From: DASUFH01 sp036274645
GTDB taxonomy: Bacteria > Acidobacteriota > Terriglobia > 20CM-2-55-15
Direction: 5' to 3'
Assembly (NCBI GenBank): GCA_036274645.1
Contig: DASUFH010000080.1
Coordinates: forward strand, 1-33,646
DNA: 33,646 nucleotides
Below, in pieces: positions 1-5,444 of this stretch. Position 1 is the stretch's first letter. Every line of letters starts with the position of its first letter. The notes under the pieces were generated by a model. The model was not told where the DNA came from and did no database searches. It was given only the letters and a program-made list of their open reading frames with translations. Position numbers and translations under genes: made by a program.

Positions 1-1147
1 AGTTGGGCCCTCTCTCTCCGTTGGCGGCGAGATTCGTGGGCACGCATTCCAATGTCGTATGACATTTGGTCTGGATTGCCAGGTTCTTGATGAATTCGTT
101 GCCGTGCTCGATCCCGTCTTCGAGGAAGAAGCAGTGACCGACGGTGTTGTAGGTCACGTTATTTTCCACGCGCAGGAAGTTCGTGCCGTGCACGGTCACA
201 CAGCGGTTGTAGGTGTCATGGAGCGACGCGTTCTTGATGTACTGCCCCTTTGCGTCGCCGATCAGATGCCAGTGGATCGGATAGCGGGCGAGAGTCATGT
301 GCTGGCCCATGCGATTGAATTCGACGCCCTCGACAAACATCTTGCTTCCGGCCATCGCCATGACGTGCCCGCCGTAGAAGGACTGTTCCGCGTCGGCCGA
401 TGCCTGCAGCCTGATATTGCGTGTCAGCAAGCCGACTTCGCCGCGTTCATCCACGTCGAAGGTGATCTTGCCGAAGTGCATGTAGTCGAGCTTCTTGTCG
501 AGCGTGATCGTATTCCCCCTGATGGCGACGATGGCGCGCCGCTCGGCTTGCCGCGGATCGAAATCCGTGGACGCGAGGACAATCTCGTCGCCGACCCGCC
601 AGCCGGCGGCGTTCAGAACCTGAATCGAGGTGGCGCCCGCGGCAGCCGTGCCGGACAGCCTGGTCCAGGTATTGGCGCCGGCGCCGTGCAGGTTCAGGGT
701 TCCGCCCATGAGCATGATGCCGCGGTCGACCTTGCCCGTCGTTCCACCGCCGCTGATGTCTTCGTCTTTGACGTTGTTGGTGAAGGTGATGGTGGCCTTG
801 CGGGTGTGCGGGGCTTTTTCCGTGCCGATCTCCAACTCGCCGTGCAACATGATCCACTCGGTGGTCAGTTCCAGATCTCTGTCATCCGCGAAGCTCAGCT
901 TGCCGTCGATCGTCAGACCGTGCAGCGCCGGCGGCGTCACGTCGAGTACCACGTTCATGTCCTGGCCGATCGTGACCGCGGCGTCTTTGGCCGGGACCTT
1001 CTTGTCAGGCCAGGTCGCAGGATCGGACCAGCGTTTCGCGTTGCCCGGAGTGGTCGCTCTCTGCTGACCCTTCACTACGGCGTATCCGCCGAGGCCTAAA
1101 AAGGCCGGAACCAGCAACGAAAGGATGAAGAGTGTCTGTTTTCGCAT
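1..1147 (-). CDS. G8-domain / beta-helix exported protein, CEMIP-TMEM2-like (partial, C-terminus outside window)
   Basis: The minus-strand frame is open from an ATG at 1147 to the left edge, giving 382 residues; the C-terminus is missing. A hydrophobic stretch (about residues 5-22) suggests a signal peptide or membrane anchor. Residues 39-160 look like a G8 domain: WSDPATWP near the start, a beta-strand-rich middle and GELEIGTE at 103-110. Residues 260-360 look like a right-handed beta-helix and carry motifs characteristic of the animal hyaluronan-depolymerising proteins CEMIP (KIAA1199) and TMEM2: RYPIHWHL (288-295), CVTVHGT (316-322) and GHCFFLEDGIEHGN (337-350). The animal proteins act on hyaluronan; for a bacterial homologue a role in binding or cleaving an extracellular polysaccharide is inference. 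The Shine-Dalgarno is weak (GAGG about 12 nt upstream). Family assignment is confident, substrate is not. Confidence 0.85.
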   Translation of the reverse strand, partial: MRKQTLFILSLLVPAFLGLGGYAVVKGQQRATTPGNAKRWSDPATWPDKKVPAKDAAVTIGQDMNVVLDVTPPALHGLTIDGKLSFADDRDLELTTEWIMLHGELEIGTEKAPHTRKATITFTNNVKDEDISGGGTTGKVDRGIMLMGGTLNLHGAGANTWTRLSGTAAAGATSIQVLNAAGWRVGDEIVLASTDFDPRQAERRAIVAIRGNTITLDKKLDYMHFGKITFDVDERGEVGLLTRNIRLQASADAEQSFYGGHVMAMAGSKMFVEGVEFNRMGQHMTLARYPIHWHLIGDAKGQYIKNASLHDTYNRCVTVHGTNFLRVENNVTYNTVGHCFFLEDGIEHGNEFIKNLAIQTKCHTTLECVPTNLAANGERGPN

Positions 1148-1166
1148 CGCTAAGCCTCGTTGATTT

Positions 1167-1511
1167 TTAAGCGGTCGGCCGGAAGTATACTCCGGTGTTC
1201 GGAAGTCCGGCTACCTTCGCGAAAACAACCTCCGGCTTGGCAGCGCCGCGTGTGATCCTGACGATGCTCATGTTCGTGGAGGCGGCAACGAAGAAATGCC
1301 GACCATCCTCGGATACGATCACGCCGTTCGGAGTGGAAAGAGTTTCCGTCTCCGGCAGGGTCTCCCAGCCGCTTTTCGGATGCCACTCTCGTGCCCAGCC
1401 GACCGGCTCTACGCCGCCGTCGAAGCGCGCTGGGCGGAAGCCATCGATTGTTAATTTCCACGCAGTCGAACTGGTATAGTGGACGCGTCTTCCCGGAACG
1501 GAAAGGATTCG
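1167..1511 (-). pseudogene. SMP-30/gluconolactonase-like C-terminal remnant
   Basis: A minus-strand frame open for 114 codons ends in TAA at 1167-1169, but it has no start codon with family-like sequence after it and begins right behind an in-frame TGA (1512-1514). Its second half resembles the last blades of SMP-30/gluconolactonase/LRE beta-propellers: GWAREWHP, then STPNGVIVSEDGRHFFVAAS, then SIVRITRG. The family is usually about 300 residues, so roughly the last third remains. The missing part would have to lie where the plus-strand gene at 1514 now begins, which suggests truncation by rearrangement. It stops 19 nt before the G8 gene on the same strand, so the two may once have been an operon. 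The family call rests on motif recognition only. Confidence 0.55.
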
Positions 1512-1513
1512 TC

Positions 1514-2347
1514 ATGAGACTCAGTCTGTGCGGCGCTCTTGGCGCGATCATCGCCTTTGTGGGTTCGGCATCCGCTGATTTCCCCGGTGGAAACTTTCTT
1601 ACCGAATTTCTCCGGGCTTATGAACTCAGTGTCGGGACGCACGCCTCAATCCCCACCCCTCCTTCATCGTACGGCTTCGAGGTCCTGGTAAGCTACGAGT
1701 CGGCAGTCCGTTATATCGAGATGGTGACCGAAAGAGGCGTCCGTGAAACGGAACGGGAAACACTCGAAAAGGTTCGGGCGTCGCGCGAGAAGCTGCCTGC
1801 GCGAGCGGGCGAGTACATTACGCCGATTGTGTTCCGCCTGAACGCGCCAGCGCGTCTCAACGATCTGCTGGACACGAATCGGATCGTGGAATTCAACCTT
1901 GATGGAACCGGCCGCCCTCAGCGCTACACCTGGCTTCGTCCCGATACGGGAATCCTCGTCTGGGATCCACGGAACGAGGGGAAGGTTACGTCAGGACATC
2001 AGCTGTTCGGTTCGGTCAGCTTTCGCATGTTCTGGAATAACGGCTATCGCGCTCTTGACGCGCTGGACGACAACCGCGACGGCGAACTTCGCGGCGCAGA
2101 ACTCGATGGACTGGCGGTATGGTTCGACCGCAATCAGGACGGTCTCAGCGATCCTGGCGAAGTCATTCCCATCGACCAGACCGGCATCGCGGCAATCTCT
2201 GCGCGGGCGACGACCGCGGACGGTCCTTCACCGGCCAATGAAGCGGGTCTCGTGATGGCGGATGGCCGCGTCCTTCCGACCTATGACTGGACCACGGCGC
2301 CGCTGACCGACGATGCCTCAGCGCCCAACAGCATCCCACGTTCGTAA
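1514..2347 (+). CDS. exported protein with two EF-hand-like calcium loops
   Basis: The ATG at 1514 is chosen because it follows a purine-rich Shine-Dalgarno (GGAAAGGA, about 1499-1506) and opens a clear signal peptide (hydrophobic residues 8-21). The open frame extends 41 codons further upstream, but that part is Arg-rich and unlike coding sequence. The product is 277 residues. Two DxNxDG-type loops at 185-196 and 205-216 resemble EF-hand/dockerin calcium loops. Residues 103-259 align without difficulty to the C-terminal 160 residues of the TPR protein at 10752-12038, sharing TPI, the VTS-x2-QLFGSV block, ALDDNRDG and a closing PTYDW/PTWDV. It is therefore a recurring module in this genome. 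An alpha-helical, charged segment (60-95) precedes it. No enzymatic motif is visible; calcium binding is inference. Confidence 0.8.
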   Translation: MRLSLCGALGAIIAFVGSASADFPGGNFLTEFLRAYELSVGTHASIPTPPSSYGFEVLVSYESAVRYIEMVTERGVRETERETLEKVRASREKLPARAGEYITPIVFRLNAPARLNDLLDTNRIVEFNLDGTGRPQRYTWLRPDTGILVWDPRNEGKVTSGHQLFGSVSFRMFWNNGYRALDALDDNRDGELRGAELDGLAVWFDRNQDGLSDPGEVIPIDQTGIAAISARATTADGPSPANEAGLVMADGRVLPTYDWTTAPLTDDASAPNSIPRS

Positions 2348-2427
2348 GTGGTAGACAGGCTGAACTGTCCGTGCTGTTCTGTTGTCATCTAAATTCGCCA
2401 GGTTGATCACCAGCATTAGGAGCGCAC

Positions 2428-2685
2428 ATGAAGATTGAAATTCACGATCCGATCCTGGAGGCCAGAATACAGAGACAGATTCAGGCTACGGATTCCGGCA
2501 GTGTGGAGGACACGCTGACCCGTCTCCTTGAGACGCAAGAAGAGCAGGACCGCTGGCTTCTTGAGAATCAGACCACGATCAACGAGAAAATTCGCCGAGG
2601 CATCAGCCAACTCGACCAAGGCGAAGGGATCCCTGAAAACAAGCTGGACGCTTACCTGGCCAATCTGAAGAAGCAGTTTGAATGA
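2428..2685 (+). CDS. ParD-like antitoxin
   Basis: A small (85 residues), acidic, largely helical protein. It begins with a short beta-strand (MKIEIHDP), followed by helices and a C-terminal tail with DQGEGIPENKLDAYL. This is the pattern of ParD/CopG-related antitoxins that precede ParE toxins: an N-terminal DNA-binding dimer and a C-terminal toxin-wrapping tail with R/QGEGIP. The Shine-Dalgarno AGGAG at 2417-2421 is well placed before the ATG. The stop codon overlaps the start of the broken ParE gene in an ATGA junction, the usual coupling of parDE operons. The antitoxin frame is intact while the toxin is not, so it may persist as an orphan that could still neutralise a related toxin elsewhere. 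Assignment is by pattern, without a database search. Confidence 0.75.
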   Translation: MKIEIHDPILEARIQRQIQATDSGSVEDTLTRLLETQEEQDRWLLENQTTINEKIRRGISQLDQGEGIPENKLDAYLANLKKQFE

Positions 2686-2954
2686 GGTCGCTGTGTTCTG
2701 GCGCCGGAAGCTGCGCTCGACCTGGTCCATATCTGGGGATACATCAGGCAGAAGGCCAACGTTGAGACCGGGTTGAGGCCGTAATTCGCCAGAAGATCGA
2801 GTTTCTGGCCCGGAATCCGGAATGTGGCCACGGCCGCAAGGACCGATGAACCTGTCAGATTCTTTCCGGTCTATTCCTATCTGATCGTGTACCGTCCTGA
2901 GACGAAGCCGCTCCAGGTTGCAGCAATCCTCCCGGTTATCGAGACGTGGAATAA
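2682..2954 (+). pseudogene. ParE/RelE-type toxin, disrupted by several frameshifts
   Basis: Starting at the ATG that overlaps the antitoxin stop, a ParE-like protein can be read only by changing frame. The pieces are MRSLC; then, after +1, LAPEAALDLVHIWGYIRQKA; then in the first frame VEAVIRQKIEFLARNPECGH; then in the second DEPVRFFPVYSYLIVYRPE and the following QVAAIL; and finally in the first frame GYRDVE followed by TAA (2952-2954). Together they give about 88 residues, the normal ParE length, with the family order of helix hairpin, beta-strands, and a final G-x-RD-x-E element. The frame changes fall near 2697, 2766-2775, 2841-2847 and 2930-2934. Four changes in 270 bp point to a decayed gene, though assembly errors cannot be excluded from sequence alone. 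Confidence 0.75.
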
Positions 2955-3199
2955 ATCCTCAAGGGCCGCCATTAACTGCGACCTGCGTCCGATGACCCCG
3001 CAAACTATCCGCCAGCGTTCAATCATTTGACTGTCGTCCGTTGGAGTCTATTCCGGCCTGTTCAGGCGCGTTTGCCCCCATTTTTGCCCCCAGCTTTGCT
3101 CCCGGCAATGGCCGCCTCTCATCCGGTGGCAGAAGCGATGCAGAAACGCTTTGACCCCATTTGGCAACCCGCCTTACGATGGCAATCAGGTCGTGCACG

Positions 3200-3505
3200 A
3201 TGAAGAGTACAGTTTCCCCAATTGAGATCGACGATCAAGGCGTCGCCTGGATCACTGGCGTCAACACAAAGGTGATTGAGGTTGTCCTGGATAAGCTCGC
3301 ATACGGCTGGAGTCCGGAAGAAATGCGCCTCCAGCATCCACACTTGTCGTTGTCGCAGATTCATGCGGCTCTGTCCTACTACTACGAGCACCAGGAACAA
3401 CTGGACTCCGATATAGAGCGACGCCGCAAAGAGATCGAACAGATGGCGGCGAAATCAGCCGACTCGCCTCTCCGCCGCAAACTCCTGGATCTCAAGAAAT
3501 CTTAA
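3200..3505 (+). CDS. DUF433-family antitoxin-like protein
   Basis: 101 residues from the ATG at 3200; the frame extends upstream to 3161, but the added residues do not resemble the family. The N-terminal half has the DUF433 pattern: a short strand with GVAWITGVNTKV, then VVLDKLAYGWSPEEM and HPHLSLSQIHAALSYYYEH. This is a winged-helix-like fold in which a helix reads the phase of the next repeat. The C-terminal 35 residues are a charged helix (ERRRKEIEQM). DUF433 proteins commonly sit directly upstream of PIN-like DUF5615 proteins and are regarded as antitoxins of that pair. Here the DUF5615 gene begins 2 nt after the stop codon. Transcriptional autoregulation is expected for such pairs but no operator is obvious. 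Confidence 0.8.
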   Translation: MKSTVSPIEIDDQGVAWITGVNTKVIEVVLDKLAYGWSPEEMRLQHPHLSLSQIHAALSYYYEHQEQLDSDIERRRKEIEQMAAKSADSPLRRKLLDLKKS

Positions 3506-3506
3506 C

Positions 3507-3857
3507 GTGAGCCTGGGGCTCTTCATGGATGTTCATGTTCCCTATGCCATCACCATCGCCTTGCGCTTGCGTGGTGTCGATGTGCTCACGGCACAGGAGG
3601 ACAATTCCCACGAACTGGAAGACGCCGACTTAATGGACCGCGCAAGTTCCCTTGGCCGGATTCTGTTTACTCGGGATGATGATCTGCTTCGAGAAGGAGC
3701 GCTCCGGCAAGAGAAGGGAGAGGGATTTGTAGGCGTTATCTACGCTCACCAACTCAGTGTGTCCATTGGTCAGTGCGTAACCGACCTCGAACTTGTCGCC
3801 AAAGCCTCGAACCCCGACGAATGGATCAGCCGTCTCGAGTACCTGCCGCTAAAGTGA
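3507..3857 (+). CDS. DUF5615 PIN-like protein (probable toxin)
   Basis: 116 residues from a GTG at 3507, one base after the upstream stop codon. The GTG is preferred over the ATG at 3525 because it retains the first strand LGLFMDVHVP that carries the first acidic residue of the fold. The pattern is that of Mut7-C/PIN-like DUF5615 proteins: D8 in FMDVHVP, a helix ALRLRGVDV, then ED-x-DLMDRASS and the strand ILFTRDDDLL with clustered aspartates. In PIN-like nucleases such acidic residues bind Mg2+ for RNA cleavage. With the adjacent DUF433 gene it forms a probable type II toxin-antitoxin pair. RNase activity is inferred from the family; no experiment can be cited for this protein. Confidence 0.8.
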   Translation: MSLGLFMDVHVPYAITIALRLRGVDVLTAQEDNSHELEDADLMDRASSLGRILFTRDDDLLREGALRQEKGEGFVGVIYAHQLSVSIGQCVTDLELVAKASNPDEWISRLEYLPLK

Positions 3858-3933
3858 CACATCTCTAGGCGCTGCAACGTGCCCCAGGGATGTCCTCCGG
3901 TAGTTTGAAGGGTAGGTTTGCTGTCCACCAAGG

Positions 3934-3952
3934 CTCTCAACGGTGTTGAGAG
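3934..3952. repeat. hairpin between convergent genes
   Basis: An 8-bp perfect inverted repeat (CTCTCAAC, GGT loop, GTTGAGAG) lies between the plus-strand DUF5615 gene and the minus-strand basic-protein gene. Flanking AAGG and CCTT extend the pairing with a small bulge. A second 6-bp hairpin (GCTGTC, AAC, GACAGC) follows at about 3962-3976. Position suggests a shared bidirectional terminator, but there is no T-run, so this is tentative. Confidence 0.4.
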
Positions 3953-4000
3953 AACCTTCCGCTGTCAACGACAGCAGCGTCCACCGGTCCTTATTAATCG

Positions 4001-4285
4001 TTAGTTGCGGCGCCGGCCTCCGGTGCGTCGCGCCGCCCATCGGGCTCTCATCTTTTCCGACAGTGCCTTCCTTCCTGCAGCCACGGTCTTCATAAGCTGT
4101 GGTCGTGCTGGGGATTTTCCAGGCAGGAAGGCGTCCGCAGCAATTGAGGTACGGTCCGGAGTCTTAGTGGCCCGCTGCGCTGCCGGGCGCTTTTCCTCCT
4201 TCGCGATTCGAACCGTTTTCCGCTGGACCACCGAAGGGGCCGACGGCTTCCTTTTCTGGCTTGTTGTCTGCTTTGCAGGCGCCAT
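4001..4285 (-). CDS. small basic Lys/Ala/Arg-rich protein, function unknown
   Basis: A 94-residue minus-strand frame with an ATG at 4285. The composition is strongly basic (runs such as KRKPSAP and RKTVRIAKEEKRP), and the C-terminus has the pattern KALSEKMRARWAARR. Similar K-M-x-A-RWAA tails end many small bacterial DNA-associated or histone-H1-like proteins. There are no hydrophobic segments and no enzymatic motif. It is the only plausible gene between the DUF5615 gene and the tRNA-derived repeat at 4485. The low-complexity composition could be a by-product of base composition, so whether it is a gene is uncertain; the plus-strand frames over the same stretch look worse. Confidence 0.45.
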   Translation of the reverse strand: MAPAKQTTSQKRKPSAPSVVQRKTVRIAKEEKRPAAQRATKTPDRTSIAADAFLPGKSPARPQLMKTVAAGRKALSEKMRARWAARRTGGRRRN

Positions 4286-4373
4286 GGCTGCTGGAGTTTC
4301 CGCCAGTTCGATTCCGAAAATGGACGACAGATCATCCGCCGCCAGGACCCTGAGCGGGCAGTTTTTGGAGATT

Positions 4374-4405
4374 CTGTTCCCAATCGTTCCCAGAACGGGG
4401 AACAG
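4374..4405. repeat. inverted repeat, possible operator or hairpin
   Basis: CTGTTCCC at 4374-4381 and GGGAACAG at 4398-4405 form an 8-bp perfect inverted repeat with a 16-nt loop, inside which another GTTCCC can pair with the same right arm. It lies upstream of the basic-protein gene on its own strand and just left of the tRNA-derived repeat. It could be an operator or part of an attachment region; no assignment is supported. Confidence 0.35.
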
Positions 4406-4455
4406 GAACAGTAGTGGCGATCCACAGCAAGGAAAGGAATTCCTTCTAACCTAAA

Positions 4456-4483
4456 TAAAAAAGGCGGCTTGTTCAGCCGCCTT
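4456..4483 (-). terminator. intrinsic terminator copied with the tRNA-fMet 3' half (copy 1)
   Basis: Read on the minus strand, a 9-bp stem (AAGGCGGCT / AGCCGCCTT, 5-nt loop) is followed by a run of U. It sits directly downstream of the partial tRNA copy, in the same place as the terminator of the intact tRNA at 14254-14280, and matches the terminator at 8111-8139 almost base for base. Confidence 0.75.
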
Positions 4484-4484
4484 C

Positions 4485-4528
4485 GATTGCGGGGGAAGGA
4501 TTTGAACCTCCGACCTTTGGGTTATGAG
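4485..4528 (-). repeat. tRNA-fMet 3'-half duplicate, attachment-site remnant (copy 1)
   Basis: These 44 bp are identical to 14281-14324, which span the anticodon loop to the 3' end of the intact tRNA-fMet plus two flanking bases. The 5' half of the tRNA is absent, so no functional tRNA is made. The match with copy 2 extends left through the terminator to 4444 (85 bp in all, four mismatches by eye). Integrative elements that use a tRNA 3' end as attB leave just such a displaced half-gene at their far end. Confidence 0.9.
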
Positions 4529-4566
4529 GTCGATTTAGTCTTGTCCCGTGTTGTCTCTTCAACCGT

Positions 4567-4660
4567 TTACGTGTCCCGTGGCGCCTGGTGTTTGCCGGTA
4601 TTTGGAGATTGCTGTCCACCAGGATGTCCACCAGACTTGTCCACGAGTTGTCCACCAAGT
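4567..4660 (-). pseudogene. possible integrase C-terminal tail remnant
   Basis: A minus-strand frame ends in TAA at 4567-4569, 38 nt before copy 1 of the tRNA half. Its last residues are Gly/Asp/Gln-rich (GGQLVDKSGGHPGGQQ, then SPNTGKHQAP). A similar tail (WGHLGGKLGGTLRGN, then TAQTPANTNQ) ends about 31 nt before copy 2. Many tyrosine integrases end in such low-complexity tails next to their att site. The catalytic domain is absent here, so this is only a suggestion. Confidence 0.25.
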
Positions 4661-4723
4661 CCCCGATCGATGTTTGCGGGACGCGGAACGCATTGTCGCG
4701 ATCCTCGTTTACAATGACTCATC

Positions 4724-4942
4724 ATGAGCAGCCAAGACACTGTTCACCTGGATATCGAGCTGCCCCGCGAGATGGCCCGCCTTTCATTGCCCGAAGGGGT
4801 TGACCGGCGGTTGCAGCAGTTGCTCGACCGGCAGGACCGGGGTGAAGCGCTGACGGACGATGAGCGGGCAGAGGCGGAAGGTCTCGCAGATCTTGCCGAC
4901 TTTCTCTCACTCCTGCGCTTGCGGGCGGATCGACAGGGGTGA
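4724..4942 (+). CDS. small acidic protein paired with HNH endonuclease, antitoxin-like
   Basis: 72 residues starting at the ATG at 4724, with no clear Shine-Dalgarno but a TACAAT element 9 nt upstream that could be a -10 box for a nearly leaderless transcript. The sequence begins with a beta-like stretch (TVHLDIELP) and then consists of amphipathic helices with GVDRRLQQLLDRQDRGEAL, then DDERAEAEGLADLADFLSLL. I recall small proteins of this kind upstream of HNH endonuclease genes in several bacterial groups, but know no assigned function. The stop overlaps the GTG start of the HNH gene (GTGA), so the two are probably translationally coupled. Size, acidity and coupling are compatible with an antitoxin or accessory role for the nuclease; that is inference. 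Confidence 0.7.
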   Translation: MSSQDTVHLDIELPREMARLSLPEGVDRRLQQLLDRQDRGEALTDDERAEAEGLADLADFLSLLRLRADRQG

Positions 4943-5349
4943 TCTCGGGTAACGTCCCGTCCTCCATGGCGCGCCGCGTGAGGGCTCGCGCCGGAGATCG
5001 GTGCGAATACTGCCTTCTCCAGCAGCAGTATCAAGAGGCAACGTTTCATGTCGACCACATTGAGCCTCGCGCATCCGGTGGCCAGACTGTTTTTGGGAAT
5101 CTGGCGCTTGCCTGTGTGTCGTGTTCATTGCGGAAGGGGGCCAAATCCGAAGTTGTGGATCCAACCAGCCAAATGATCGTCCGTCTGTTCAATCCACGAA
5201 AGGACAATTGGCAGGATCACTTCGAGTTGCTTTCGGACTTTCGCATCGTGGGACGAACTGAGATCGGCCGGGCGACGACCGAAACTCTTCGCATGAACCG
5301 GCCACTCGTCATTGAGATTCGGCGTGAGGAGACTGCGCGTCGCGGATGA
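4939..5349 (+). CDS. HNH endonuclease
   Basis: 136 residues from a GTG at 4939 that overlaps the preceding stop by 4 nt; an ATG at 4966 (residue 10, before ARRVRARAG) is an alternative start. The HNH treble clef is complete: C22-x2-C25 (CEYC), the catalytic strand FHVDHIEPRASGG with H37, D39 and H40, N54 in FGNLALAC, and C59-x2-C62 (CVSC) with a following K66. The cysteines should bind structural zinc, and the histidine with the Asn/His set should coordinate the catalytic metal. The C-terminal 60 residues (LFNPRKDNWQDHFEL and beyond) are typical of the stand-alone HNH group found in cyanobacteria and soil bacteria. Its stop overlaps a possible ATG (5346) of the next gene. Role in the cell is unknown; restriction, mobility or toxin activity are all possible. 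Confidence 0.88.
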   Translation: MISGNVPSSMARRVRARAGDRCEYCLLQQQYQEATFHVDHIEPRASGGQTVFGNLALACVSCSLRKGAKSEVVDPTSQMIVRLFNPRKDNWQDHFELLSDFRIVGRTEIGRATTETLRMNRPLVIEIRREETARRG

Positions 5350-5444
5350 AAGTGGTAGATCGGCGCCAAACCTGTATCAACAAGCCAGAGTCCAGTAACC
5401 CCAAAGACCTTACTTGTCCCGGTTCTGACACAAGCTCCTCCGCG

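Noticed and set aside
59..1099. 346-codon plus-strand open frame at the left edge.
   Set aside because: The opposite strand encodes the recognisable G8/beta-helix protein; this frame has no motif or ribosome binding site.
5346..5444. Upstream ATG start for the nuclease-helicase-S24 protein, overlapping the HNH stop.
   Set aside because: The 33 added residues are Cys/Ser/Pro-rich and unlike the family, which starts with MIVYSATK; kept only as an alternative because the ATGA overlap would allow coupling.
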